Below are positions 1 to 7,846 of a DNA stretch of 64,000 bases, in pieces. Both the position numbers and the translations under genes were made by a program. How positions within the stretch are numbered: position 1 is the first letter of the stretch; each line of letters opens with the position of its first letter. Origin of the DNA: Streptomyces sp. CC0208 (GTDB lineage Bacteria > Actinomycetota > Actinomycetes > Streptomycetales > Streptomycetaceae); contig NZ_CP031969.1 of the NCBI RefSeq assembly GCF_003443735.1, positions 9,052,001 through 9,116,000 on the forward strand, in the 5' to 3' direction. Under the pieces are notes generated by a model. It did no database searches and was not told where the DNA came from. It worked only from the letters and a program-made list of their open reading frames with translations.

Positions 1-663
1 CATGCCGATGTCCAGGAGCGAGAAGTCGAACTGGAGTGGGGACGTCGACGCCACCCGGTCGCCCGTCGACACGAACCCCTCGGCGATCATGCCCCGGTAG
101 AAGGCGACGACGGACCGGTGGCTCATCACCACGCCTTTGGGCCGGCCCGTGGTGCCCGACGTGAAGATGATGTAGGCGGTGTCGGTCGGCGTCACGGCGC
201 GCCTCAGCCGCTCACGGCGCACCGGCGGGCGCGGTACCTCGATGCTGCCCCCGCCGAACCGGCCGTGGCCCACGGCCGCCCGCGGTTCCCCGTCGGCGGT
301 CAGGCACAGCGCGGGCTCGGCCAGCCGCTCGATCGTCTCCCGCCGTTCGGCCGGCGTCTCCGGGCTGACCGGGACGAAGGGCAGGCCGCGCGACGAACAC
401 GCCAGCACGAGGGCGACGGCCTCGGCGGACGTGTCCGAAACGATCATGACACGGTCGCCTGTCCGCAGGCTGAAGCGGTCCAGTTCAGCGGCATACCGCT
501 CGGCGGCCTCGCGCAGCCCGCGGAAGGTCGTCACCCGTTCCGCGCCGTCCGCGTACTCCACCACGGCGGGTTGGTCGGGGTGCGTGGCCGCGGCTGCCAG
601 GAGGAACTCGTCGAAGCGTTCGTCGGGCCGGTGGGTCACCGCAGGTGCGGGAGTCGCTGGCAT
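1..663 (-). CDS. AMP-forming acyl/amino-acid ligase, C-terminus beyond window edge
   Basis: N-terminal 221 residues of an ANL-superfamily adenylating enzyme that would activate a carboxylic or amino acid as the acyl-adenylate. The A3 P-loop-like motif YIIFTSGTTGRPKGV is seen near residues 170-185, and the first residues of the A4 region follow at the window edge. The ATG at 661-663 is the first good start after the flavin reductase stop at 676-678, 12 bases away. It is the last visible gene of the minus-strand operon, so it probably loads one of the operon's carrier proteins or makes a free activated acid. The acyl-binding pocket is not in the window, so its substrate cannot be read. Confidence 0.85.
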   Translation of the reverse strand, partial: MPATPAPAVTHRPDERFDEFLLAAAATHPDQPAVVEYADGAERVTTFRGLREAAERYAAELDRFSLRTGDRVMIVSDTSAEAVALVLACSSRGLPFVPVSPETPAERRETIERLAEPALCLTADGEPRAAVGHGRFGGGSIEVPRPPVRRERLRRAVTPTDTAYIIFTSGTTGRPKGVVMSHRSVVAFYRGMIAEGFVSTGDRVASTSPLQFDFSLLDIGM

Positions 664-675
664 GATCTCTCCAGG

Positions 676-1233
676 TCAACGCAGGTTGCCGGCCGCGGCC
701 GGGGCGGGCGGTACGGGTGTGGCGATGTGCGGTTCCCCGGTGACGAGCACCAGCGGGGAACCGGGGGCAGTGCTCAGGTGGCGTACGGTGCCGACGACCA
801 GGACGTGGTCGAGGGAGGTGAAGGTCTCCGCGACGTCGCAGGTCATCACGACGGCGGCGTCGTTCAGGACTGGGACGCCCCGCACCACGGCGTGCGGCGT
901 GTCGCGGAAGCGCTGGGCGGGGGTGCCGGTGGCGAAGCGCCGGACCAGCGGCCCCTGCGTGTGGGACAGCACGTTGACGGCGAAGTGGCCGGCGCCGAGC
1001 AGGTGGTCCAGGGTGCGTCCGCGCGTGCCGAAGGCCAGCAGCACGCTCGGCGGCGCCACGGACAGCGACATCAGCGAGGTCGTGGTGCACCCCACCGGCC
1101 CGTTCGGTCCGAGGGCGGTGGTGACCGCGACGCATTTGGCCAGTCCCGTCATCGCCGCGCGGAAGAGGGCTTCGTCCACCCCCGCCTCGGCCGACGCGGC
1201 CGCCTGGGCAGTCGAGGTCTCAACCCCGAGCAC
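676..1233 (-). CDS. Flavin reductase (HpaC/ActVB-like)
   Basis: 185-residue protein with the flavin-reductase split-barrel pattern: an early AMTGLAKCVAVTTA strand, then VGCTTTSLMSLSVAPPSVLLAF, then GHFAVNVLSHTQ near residues 83-94. Family members use NAD(P)H to make free FMNH2 or FADH2 for a separate two-component monooxygenase. Here the only obvious flavin partners are the two acyl-CoA-dehydrogenase-like proteins of the cluster, some relatives of which are monooxygenases. The start overlaps the end of the upstream BtrH-like gene by 14 bases, which fits translational coupling. The family is clear; the partner is inferred. Confidence 0.85.
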   Translation of the reverse strand: MLGVETSTAQAAASAEAGVDEALFRAAMTGLAKCVAVTTALGPNGPVGCTTTSLMSLSVAPPSVLLAFGTRGRTLDHLLGAGHFAVNVLSHTQGPLVRRFATGTPAQRFRDTPHAVVRGVPVLNDAAVVMTCDVAETFTSLDHVLVVGTVRHLSTAPGSPLVLVTGEPHIATPVPPAPAAAGNLR

Positions 1234-2098
1234 GGCTCACCTCCATGCCGGTCGTGAGTCCGGCGAGGGTGTCGAGCGCCCGCTCGACCACACCGGTGCG
1301 GGGGCGTCCGCGCCCTGCGGAGTCGGCTGCGAATCGCAGGGCTTTGGGCAACTGCGTCCAGGCGTCGGCCAGGTCCGGGTCAGGGTTCGGCCCCAGGCGG
1401 TGGAGCTGGTGCCGGGACGCCGCCCACAGGTCGTCGATGTGCCGCTCCAGCAGATCCCCGTCGGTAGTGAGGCGGTCCCGCAGGTACGCGAACACCTCCC
1501 GCGGCTCGCGCAGCCAGGTGCCGGGCCACTGCGCCGGGACGCCGGCCGGGGGTGTGATGGTCCGGCGCAGCCAGCGGTAGGCATCCGTGGGGCCGCTGTC
1601 CACCGGTTCCCCCAGGGCGTGCACGTCCCGGTTGCGGACGGCCGGGTCGAGCCGCCCCACCGGTGCCAGCGCCCGGCGCAGCGCGTCGTCGTCGAGTACT
1701 CCGGCGTAGGGCAGTTGCTCGCCGTTGGGCATCAGGGCGTGGAACGGGTCGGTCACGAGCCACCCGTTCGCGTCGTGGGCCCGCAGCAGGAACCAGTGGG
1801 GGACGGTCCGCACCCCGTGGTGCGGAGACCAGGGCAGGTGGAAGGCGTTGCCCGACACGATCACCTGCCCCTGCTCGGCGAGCAGGTCGGCGAGCGCGGC
1901 ACGGGCCGACGGCCAGTCCGGGCGATGGTCGTGGACCAGGGTCCCGCCGTCGATGCGATCGTGGTGGGAGAAGGCGAGCGTGCCGTCCGGTTCGTCGGTG
2001 CGCACCCACAGGTGCACCGCCGACGCCAGGCGGTCCGCCGCCGCGCCTCCCAGGTACTCCACCAGCGTGGTGGAGTAGCAGGACAGGGCAGGTGTCAT
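1220..2098 (-). CDS. BtrH-like acyltransferase/cysteine-hydrolase fold protein, copy 1
   Basis: 292 residues; ATG at 2096-2098 overlaps the phosphopantetheinyl transferase stop (ATGA). The N-terminus has a Cys in a PALSCYSTTL context (about residue 7). A later block runs FHLPWSPHHG then PHWFLLRAHDANGWLVTDPFHA, giving a His and an Asp at the spacing expected for a Cys-His-Asp catalytic set. This layout resembles the butirosin protein BtrH, which moves an aminoacyl group from a carrier protein to an acceptor. The C-terminal half is helical and unrecognised. A similar protein is encoded at 4110-4961, so the cluster has two. Assignment is from motif layout, not from a database match. Confidence 0.55.
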   Translation of the reverse strand: MTPALSCYSTTLVEYLGGAAADRLASAVHLWVRTDEPDGTLAFSHHDRIDGGTLVHDHRPDWPSARAALADLLAEQGQVIVSGNAFHLPWSPHHGVRTVPHWFLLRAHDANGWLVTDPFHALMPNGEQLPYAGVLDDDALRRALAPVGRLDPAVRNRDVHALGEPVDSGPTDAYRWLRRTITPPAGVPAQWPGTWLREPREVFAYLRDRLTTDGDLLERHIDDLWAASRHQLHRLGPNPDPDLADAWTQLPKALRFAADSAGRGRPRTGVVERALDTLAGLTTGMEVSRARG

Positions 2099-2697
2099 GG
2101 TGTCGTCTCCCAAGCGCAGGCCACGGGTACGTCGATGAGGTCTCGCACCTTGCGCCAGCGCAGACCGCGCCAGTTGCCGTGGTCGAGATGCGGGGGCACG
2201 TCGATGCTCCAGGGGCGCCCTCCGATGCCGGTGCCGTGTGCCTTCACACAGGCCTCCTGGACCGTCCAGATCTCCGTGAAGACGGTGTGCCGCAGGGCGG
2301 CCGGCATGCGGTACAGGTGGTTCGCGTACGGGGCGGCGCACCGCCGGAGCATCGAGTGGCCGACGTACTGCGGCGGCACCTGCACGTCGACCCCGAGGCG
2401 GCGGCCGGGCGCGACGGCCACGACGGTGTGCCCCCCGTCGTGGGAAATGCTGATGCCGGGCCGGGACCGGCCCCGCAGGAGCGGTTTGCCGTTGCGGCCG
2501 GCCACCACCGGCTCGCCGGCATCGTCGGGTGCCACCTCGGCGAGCAGCTCGCGCAAGAGCGCGCGCCCCGCCAGCATCTGGCGCGCACGCCAGGCAGGCC
2601 GGTCTTGTGTCGCGGCGAGGTCGGCGCGGGTCAGGCGTCCGGTGGACGCCTCACCGGTGGCCACCCACACCCCCGGGCTGATCTCCACGACTCTCAC
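2095..2697 (-). CDS. 4'-phosphopantetheinyl transferase (Sfp type)
   Basis: 200 residues with the Sfp hallmarks: GISISHDGG near residue 78, the Mg-binding GVDV, and WTVQEACVKAHGTG, which corresponds to the usual W-x-x-K-E-A-x-x-K-A-x-G block with Gln where Lys is common. It should convert the three apo carrier proteins of this cluster to holo form. The GTG start (2695-2697) overlaps the stop of the upstream acyl-CoA-dehydrogenase-like gene as GTGA, and the 3' end overlaps the next ATG, so it is inside one transcription unit. A dedicated PPTase supports the view that the ACPs are active. Confidence 0.9.
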   Translation of the reverse strand: MRVVEISPGVWVATGEASTGRLTRADLAATQDRPAWRARQMLAGRALLRELLAEVAPDDAGEPVVAGRNGKPLLRGRSRPGISISHDGGHTVVAVAPGRRLGVDVQVPPQYVGHSMLRRCAAPYANHLYRMPAALRHTVFTEIWTVQEACVKAHGTGIGGRPWSIDVPPHLDHGNWRGLRWRKVRDLIDVPVACAWETTP

Positions 2698-3809
2698 GGC
2701 AGATCCTCCGGACCACTCTGGGAGGCCGTTTCGGCCACGATGCTCAGAACGACCTCGGTGGTACCGCCGCCGATCCCGAACAGGGCGCCCTGCGCCCGCA
2801 GGTGCTGCGGGCCACCGGTACGGAAGCCGTGCGCGCCCTGGAGGTGGGCGCACACGTCGAGGACGTGTTCGACGGTCTCGGCGGCGCTGGCCTTGAGCAG
2901 CGCGGCGGCAGAGGTGTCGCGGCGGGCGGCGACCGCCTCGGTGAGGCTCTCGGTCAGGGCGCGGTGCTGACGGGAGCGCAGCAGTGCGCCCGCCCAGCGC
3001 TGGCGTATCCCCTCCCGCTCCCACAGGACCCCGTCGCCGTGGCGGCGCCGCCCCAGGTAGCGGGCGGTATCGCGCAGCACCCGCTCGCACAGTGCGACCG
3101 CCCACAGTGCCCCGGCCAGCCGCTCGGTGGCGATGTGGGCCGCGAACGTGCTCAGGCCCCGGCCGGTACCGCCCACGACGTGGCCGCGGGTCAGCCGGAC
3201 GTCGTCGAAGGTGAGGTGGCCGGTCCCGGAGCCGTCGAACAACTCCGTCTCGGCCGGTTCCACGTGCACGCCGGGCGCGTCGGCCGGCACGAGGACCCAG
3301 GTGAAGTTGGTGAAGTGGGGTCCGGGCCGGTGACGGGCGAGGACCAGGGCGGCATCGCACGTCGTCGCGTTGGTGATCCAGCGCTTGGTTCCGTCGAGCC
3401 GGACGTGGTCGTCGTCGAAGGAGACGCGGGTGTCCAGTGCCGCCAGGTCGCAGCCGGAGCCCTCGTCGGTGGCGGCGAGGGCCACGACGGTACGCCCGTC
3501 AAGGCTGTCGGCGAGCGTCCGGGCGGCCGGGCCGGTCCCCCCGGCCAGCAGCGGCAGGCACGTCGCCAGCGGCACGGTCACGGCCAGTGTGGAGCCGACG
3601 CCGAAGCGGCGGTCCACGTCCGTCAGCAGGGCGCTCAGCGCGGCCGCGTCGACGCCCCGGCGTGGGTCGTTGCCGCGGTAGGCCCCGGCCAGCCGGTTCT
3701 CCGCTCCGAGGGCACGCCAGAGGTCGGCGCCGCTCGCGTCGGCGGGCAGCGTGCCGAGCCGGGAGCCGGCCGCCGCGGCCGCCGGCTCCCGCATCGCGGA
3801 GACAGTCAT
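2694..3809 (-). CDS. Acyl-CoA-dehydrogenase-like flavoprotein, copy 1
   Basis: 371 residues with the acyl-CoA dehydrogenase fold: an N-terminal helical region, the middle beta domain (LDGTKRWITNATTCDAALVLAR, then LTFDDVRLTRGHVVGG), and a C-terminal helical domain with LQGAHGFRTG. The segment that in many dehydrogenases is YEGT (Glu as base) reads GIGGGTTEV here, so the usual base is not in the usual place. ATG at 3807-3809 overlaps the ACP stop, which suggests the substrate is an aminoacyl group on that ACP. It could desaturate the thioester, or act as a reduced-flavin monooxygenase supplied by the reductase at 676-1233; sequence alone does not decide. Confidence 0.75.
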   Translation of the reverse strand: MTVSAMREPAAAAAGSRLGTLPADASGADLWRALGAENRLAGAYRGNDPRRGVDAAALSALLTDVDRRFGVGSTLAVTVPLATCLPLLAGGTGPAARTLADSLDGRTVVALAATDEGSGCDLAALDTRVSFDDDHVRLDGTKRWITNATTCDAALVLARHRPGPHFTNFTWVLVPADAPGVHVEPAETELFDGSGTGHLTFDDVRLTRGHVVGGTGRGLSTFAAHIATERLAGALWAVALCERVLRDTARYLGRRRHGDGVLWEREGIRQRWAGALLRSRQHRALTESLTEAVAARRDTSAAALLKASAAETVEHVLDVCAHLQGAHGFRTGGPQHLRAQGALFGIGGGTTEVVLSIVAETASQSGPEDLP

Positions 3810-4069
3810 GCCGCCGCCCTGCCGTCTCCCTCGGTGGCAGCCTGTGCCCGCTGCACCGCGGCCCACAGACTGCCGGCGGTGGCGAAGGTGGTGTCGTTGA
3901 GGTCCTCGTCCGGAAGGGAGACCCCGAGCCCATCCTCGATGGCGAAGAGCAGGTCGATGGCCTTCATGGAGTTCATCCCGAGGTCGTGCAGGCGGCTGTC
4001 CTCGGTGAGGGGACGGTCCCCGAGGTTGGGGAGGAACGGCGTCAGCAGGTCGATGAAGGGCTGGTTCAC
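3806..4069 (-). CDS. Stand-alone acyl/peptidyl carrier protein (ACP 1)
   Basis: 87 residues, the usual length of a discrete carrier protein. The phosphopantetheine attachment site is Ser34 in the block LHDLGMNSMKAIDLL, followed by IEDGLGVSLPDE, a typical helix III region. It is followed at 4 bases overlap by the acyl-CoA-dehydrogenase-like gene, and preceded by a BtrH-like gene 40 bases upstream, so the carrier, its oxidase and its acyltransferase are encoded together. Confidence 0.88.
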   Translation of the reverse strand: MNQPFIDLLTPFLPNLGDRPLTEDSRLHDLGMNSMKAIDLLFAIEDGLGVSLPDEDLNDTTFATAGSLWAAVQRAQAATEGDGRAAA

Positions 4070-4109
4070 GGCTTCTCCGTCGCTTGGGTGGTGGTGAGGA
4101 TCGGCAGGG

Positions 4110-4961
4110 TCAGGGTCGGTGGGGCCGCACGGCGAACACCTCGCGATCGGCGGCCAGCAGGGACGCCAGCTCGGGCAGCAGGGTCGCGGGGACCGGCCTG
4201 CCCCGTTCGGCGCGCCGCTGGGCGATGAACACGGTCGCGGTGAGCCGGTCCCAACGACGCAGGTGTTCCTCCGCCTCCAGCCGCTCGCCGAGGTGCTCTC
4301 GGTAGGCGGCGTGCAGGTGCCGGGCCCGCGTCAGCAGCCAGGTCTCCGCGGTCAGCCGGCGCAGGGCGGCGAGCCGGTCGGGATGGGCGGTGTAGGTCTC
4401 GACGTATGCCGCCGGATCGTCCAGGAAGAGCTCCGGCCGGGGCGCGCGGTATTCGGGCACCGACGACAGGGTGCATGCGAAGGAGGCGGCGGGCAGGCGC
4501 TCCCAGGGGTACGTCCAGCGGCCGGGCCGGGCCGGCCCCCACGCCGTCTCGTTGTCGTACGCGTCCTCGACCTCGGCTCCGTCCCGGTGCGCACCGACCA
4601 GGAAGCTGTGCTCCATGCGCGCCCGGCCCGCGTAGGGCAGCCACGGCATGTCGTAGGAGTCGGCCACGGCGTAGACCCCGGACGCCCGTTCGGCCATGGC
4701 GCGCAGCCCGTCCGCGGGGACGCGGTGGGCGAAGGCGTCCGGCCGCAGGCCCACCAGAGCGGCTCCCTCGCGCAAGTGCTCCTCTGGCGAGGGGTCCACC
4801 GTGGGCAGACCGTCGGGGCCGGGCCGCGGCAGGAAGCGCAGCCGCGCCCCCAGCGCGAGATGCCGCCCCGGCCCGTTGCGGCGGTCCGCGATGACCGCCA
4901 GGTTGACCTGCACGCAGTCGAGGATCCCGGTCCGCACGGACGGGGCGGCGGTGGCCGTCAC
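4110..4961 (-). CDS. BtrH-like acyltransferase/cysteine-hydrolase fold protein, copy 2
   Basis: 283 residues; GTG at 4959-4961 overlaps the TrpB-like stop as GTGA. An early Cys lies in GILDCVQVNL (about residue 15). The later block has DSYDMPWLPYAG and then EHSFLVGAHRDGAEVEDAYDNETAWG, matching the PW-x-P, His and Asp pattern of the copy at 1220-2098. The two proteins are otherwise divergent, so each may handle a different carrier or acceptor. By analogy with BtrH it may transfer an aminoacyl unit from an ACP. The C-terminal part is rich in helical Arg/Glu segments. Family assignment is tentative; pairing of the two copies with each other is firmer. Confidence 0.55.
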   Translation of the reverse strand: MTATAAPSVRTGILDCVQVNLAVIADRRNGPGRHLALGARLRFLPRPGPDGLPTVDPSPEEHLREGAALVGLRPDAFAHRVPADGLRAMAERASGVYAVADSYDMPWLPYAGRARMEHSFLVGAHRDGAEVEDAYDNETAWGPARPGRWTYPWERLPAASFACTLSSVPEYRAPRPELFLDDPAAYVETYTAHPDRLAALRRLTAETWLLTRARHLHAAYREHLGERLEAEEHLRRWDRLTATVFIAQRRAERGRPVPATLLPELASLLAADREVFAVRPHRP

Positions 4962-6283
4962 GGGCGCGTCTCCACCCGTGTCAGCCCGGCCACCGCACGG
5001 GCAAGCGTTTCGTCGGGCGGGGACTGGTCCTCGACTCCGCCGTCGAGGAAGTGCTCGTAGGCCCCGAGGTCCAGGTAGCCGTGGCCGCTGACGCACACCA
5101 GGACTCCGCCGGTGGCCCCGGGCGAGGTGGCGATGCGGGCGGCGGCCGCCAAGGCGTGGCCGGACTCGGGCGCCGGCAGGACGCTCTCGTGGCGGGCGAG
5201 CAGCCGGCCCGCGTCCAGGGCGTCCGCCTGGCTGACCGCCATGGCGTCGATGTCCCCGCTGTGCCGCATCGCGGAGATGAGCTTCGCCGCGCCGTGGAAG
5301 CGCAGGCCCGCGGTGTGCGCGTCCGGGATTCGGTAGTCGCTGCCGATGGTGTACATAGCCTCCATCGGGCCGCTGCCGGTGGCGTCGGTCTTGTCGTAGG
5401 CGTAGACACCGCGGGTCAGCTTCGGTGTGCTGCTGGACTCGGCGGCGACCAGCAGGGGCCCCTCCCTGCCTGCCGCCCTGGCCGTGGCGTGGAAGGGCAA
5501 CGCGATGCCGCCGAAGTTGGATCCGGCGCCAACGCAGCCGACGACCGCGCCGATCTCGGCGTCCAGTTCCGCGAGTTGCTCCTCCGCCTCCAGGCCGATC
5601 ACGGACTGGTGCAGGATGCTGTACGTCTCCCCGCTGCCGATGCAGAAGGCCACCCGGTCGTGTTCCGTGGCGTACTCGACGGCCTCCCCGATGGCCAGCG
5701 AGAGGCTGTTGCCGGCGGCCGGGCCCTCGGTGGCGGAGACCTTGGTCATGCCGCTGGGGCTGGCATGCACCTCGGCGCCCAGCATGCGCATCAGGACCCC
5801 GCGGTAGGGCTTGCGGCGAAGGCTGGACTCGACCATGAAGACCCGGCAGCGCAGTCCGAACAGGGCGCACGCCGCAGCCATGGCAGTGCCCCACTGGCCC
5901 GCCCCGGTGCCCGTGACCAGCTCCTTCACACCGGCCTTCCGGTAGTAGTAGGCCTGCGCGAGCGCCGTGTTGAGCTTGTGGCTGCCCGAGATGTTGACGC
6001 CCTCGTTCTTGACGTAGACGGGGACACGGGCGCCGACGGCCTCCTCGAAACCGCGGGCACGCCACAACGGGGTCGGGCGGTACTGCCGGTAGCGCTCGAC
6101 GACCGGGGCGGGGATGTCCCAGTACTCACGGGCGGAGATGCTGTGCCGAATCAGCTCGGTCGGGAGGTTGATCTTTATCTCTCCGGCCTCGTCACCCGAG
6201 CGGGGCGGGGTGCGGTCCGGCGGCAGGGGCTCGGACAGATGCGGCAGGACGCTGCGCCACCGAGTCGGGACCCCGTGCGTCAC
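4958..6283 (-). CDS. TrpB2-like PLP-dependent enzyme
   Basis: 441 residues of the fold-type II tryptophan-synthase-beta group, closest in motif to the TrpB2 (TrpB-like) branch: RPTPLWRARGFEE, NEGVNISGSHKLNTALAQAYYY with PLP Lys103, TGTGAGQWG, SLRRKPYRGVLM and GCVGAGSNFGG. Such enzymes make an aminoacrylate from Ser, Thr or an O-activated derivative and can add a nucleophile to it. No trpA or other tryptophan genes are near and the neighbours are ACPs, so a specialised beta-substitution to a non-protein amino acid is more likely than tryptophan synthesis. The start ATG (6281-6283) overlaps the upstream ACP stop. Confidence 0.85.
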   Translation of the reverse strand: MTHGVPTRWRSVLPHLSEPLPPDRTPPRSGDEAGEIKINLPTELIRHSISAREYWDIPAPVVERYRQYRPTPLWRARGFEEAVGARVPVYVKNEGVNISGSHKLNTALAQAYYYRKAGVKELVTGTGAGQWGTAMAAACALFGLRCRVFMVESSLRRKPYRGVLMRMLGAEVHASPSGMTKVSATEGPAAGNSLSLAIGEAVEYATEHDRVAFCIGSGETYSILHQSVIGLEAEEQLAELDAEIGAVVGCVGAGSNFGGIALPFHATARAAGREGPLLVAAESSSTPKLTRGVYAYDKTDATGSGPMEAMYTIGSDYRIPDAHTAGLRFHGAAKLISAMRHSGDIDAMAVSQADALDAGRLLARHESVLPAPESGHALAAAARIATSPGATGGVLVCVSGHGYLDLGAYEHFLDGGVEDQSPPDETLARAVAGLTRVETRP

Positions 6284-6561
6284 CGCCGTACCTCCGCGGC
6301 CGTCACGACGTCGATGAGGTCCCGGACAGTACGGAAGCTGCGCCCCACGAAGAGGTCGTCGGGGAGAGTGACGTCCAGCTCGTCCTCGATCCGCACGAGC
6401 ATGCCGACGAACCCGAGCGAGTTCACGTTCAGCAGGTCCCCGACGAGTGGTTCGTCGTCGCTGACCCTGTCGGGCGGAAGGGACAGCCGTGACTCGGCGA
6501 TGACCACCTTCTTGACGACGGTGGCGACGGCGTCCCGGTCGAGGGACAGTTCCTGGGGCAT
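6280..6561 (-). CDS. Stand-alone acyl/peptidyl carrier protein (ACP 2)
   Basis: 93 residues. The attachment Ser48 lies in GDLLNVNSLGFVGML, with Asn where most carriers have Asp before the Ser. Helix III begins RIEDELDVTLPDD. A ribosome-binding GAAAGG lies about 7 bases before the ATG (6559-6561). It overlaps the TrpB-like gene downstream and follows the ProA-like gene by 34 bases, so it may carry the substrate of one of them. Confidence 0.88.
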   Translation of the reverse strand: MPQELSLDRDAVATVVKKVVIAESRLSLPPDRVSDDEPLVGDLLNVNSLGFVGMLVRIEDELDVTLPDDLFVGRSFRTVRDLIDVVTAAEVRR

Positions 6562-6595
6562 GGCAGACCTTTCGGGGAAGAGGGGAGGCCGGACG

Positions 6596-7846
6596 TCAGC
6601 CGCGCAACGCGCCGGCGCCGTCGGTGACGTAGCTGTAGGTGACCAGTGCGCCGAGCGTCACGGGACCGCGCACGTGCAGACGGCCGGTGGCGATGGCGAT
6701 CTCGGTGCCCAGACCGAGGGTCGGACCGTCGTGCAGCCGCAGCGAGCCGTTGACCACGACCATCGCGGCGTCGGCGCGGCGGCGGAAGGCGTCGATGACG
6801 TGCCGGTCCCGGGCGATGACGCCCTCGGTGTGCCCGGAACCGTGGCGGCGGACGTGGTCCAGTGCGGCGTTCTCGTCGTCGACCGGTACGACGGCGACGA
6901 TCGGGTCGAGGAACTCCCGGCCCAGATCGTGTGCGGCGAGGGGTTCTGTCTTGAGCGTGCAGGGGACCACAGCGTCCAGTTCGGGGGCCGTGTGCAGGGT
7001 CAGCTCCCCCTCACGGCCCGCCAGCCCGCGCGCCAGGGCTGTGAGGTAGTCCCGGGCGACGGCGCGGTCGAGCAGCAGCGTCTCCACGGAGGTACAGCCG
7101 GCCGGCTCGGGCAGCTTGCTGTCCAGCGTGGCACGCACGGCGAGGTCCAGGTCGGCGCTGCGGTGAACATAGAGGTGGTTGACGCCGCCGCCGCCGGCGA
7201 TCAGCGGGATGGCACTGGTACGGCAGTGCTCCACGAGCGCGGGACTGCCGCGCGGGATGAGCACGTCCACCTCGTCGGGCCGTTTCAACAGGGCCCGCAG
7301 CAGCCGGCGCTGCGGGTCGTCCAGCACCGTGACGAGGCCCGTGGGCAGTCCCGCTCGGGTGAGCGCGGCGTGCACGGTCCGTTCGACGGCGGCGTTGGTG
7401 GCGGCCGTCTCCTTGCCGCCGCGCAGCAGTACCGCGTTCCCGACGGCGACCGGGAGCAGGGCGCCGTCCACGGTGACGGTGGGTCGTGCCTCGTAGACCA
7501 TCAGGACGACGCCGAGGGGCCGCGGGACACGGTGGACGTGCCGCGCCGCACCGGAGACGGGCACCTCCGCCTCGCGCACCTTCCGCAGTTCGTCCCGGGT
7601 CATCGCGGTGAGCTCGACCATCCGGTCCCGGTGGACGTCGGTCAGACGCAGCCGCTCCACCAGCGTGGGCGGCATGCCCAGCCGCTGGGCCGCAGCGACG
7701 TCCGCCGCGTTGGCCCTGGCGATCTGCGGCCAGTGGGCGACGAGTTCCTCACCGAGGAAACGGCAGTACTGGTCGTAGGCGGGGTCGCCCACGGGCGGGG
7801 CCGCGTCGAACGCCGCGCGGGCCCGGCTCAGGAGAGCGTCAGGCAT
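6596..7846 (-). CDS. ProA-like (gamma-glutamyl phosphate reductase family) aldehyde dehydrogenase
   Basis: 416 residues, the normal ProA length. It keeps RPLGVVLMVYEARPTVTVD, GNAVLLRGGKE, DVLIPRGS and the catalytic Cys251 in GCTSVETLLL. ProA reduces glutamyl-5-phosphate to the semialdehyde with NADPH. No glutamate 5-kinase (proB) is adjacent, and the gene sits between a thioesterase and an ACP, so it may be a duplicated ProA that supplies a semialdehyde for the product, or it may reduce an activated (phosphate or thioester) cluster intermediate. The segment AGGGGVNHLYV differs from the usual DGNCHVYV, which supports divergence from housekeeping ProA. Confidence 0.8.
   Translation of the reverse strand: MPDALLSRARAAFDAAPPVGDPAYDQYCRFLGEELVAHWPQIARANAADVAAAQRLGMPPTLVERLRLTDVHRDRMVELTAMTRDELRKVREAEVPVSGAARHVHRVPRPLGVVLMVYEARPTVTVDGALLPVAVGNAVLLRGGKETAATNAAVERTVHAALTRAGLPTGLVTVLDDPQRRLLRALLKRPDEVDVLIPRGSPALVEHCRTSAIPLIAGGGGVNHLYVHRSADLDLAVRATLDSKLPEPAGCTSVETLLLDRAVARDYLTALARGLAGREGELTLHTAPELDAVVPCTLKTEPLAAHDLGREFLDPIVAVVPVDDENAALDHVRRHGSGHTEGVIARDRHVIDAFRRRADAAMVVVNGSLRLHDGPTLGLGTEIAIATGRLHVRGPVTLGALVTYSYVTDGAGALRG

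Noticed and set aside
179..2896. Very long plus-strand open frame over the minus-strand operon
   Set aside because: Arg/Ser/Pro-rich shadow with no domain; the minus strand carries flavin reductase, BtrH-like and PPTase genes with motifs and overlapping starts.
4958..6283. Housekeeping tryptophan synthase beta chain
   Set aside because: TrpB2-type motifs, no trpA/trpC neighbours, and overlap with an ACP gene inside a biosynthetic operon.
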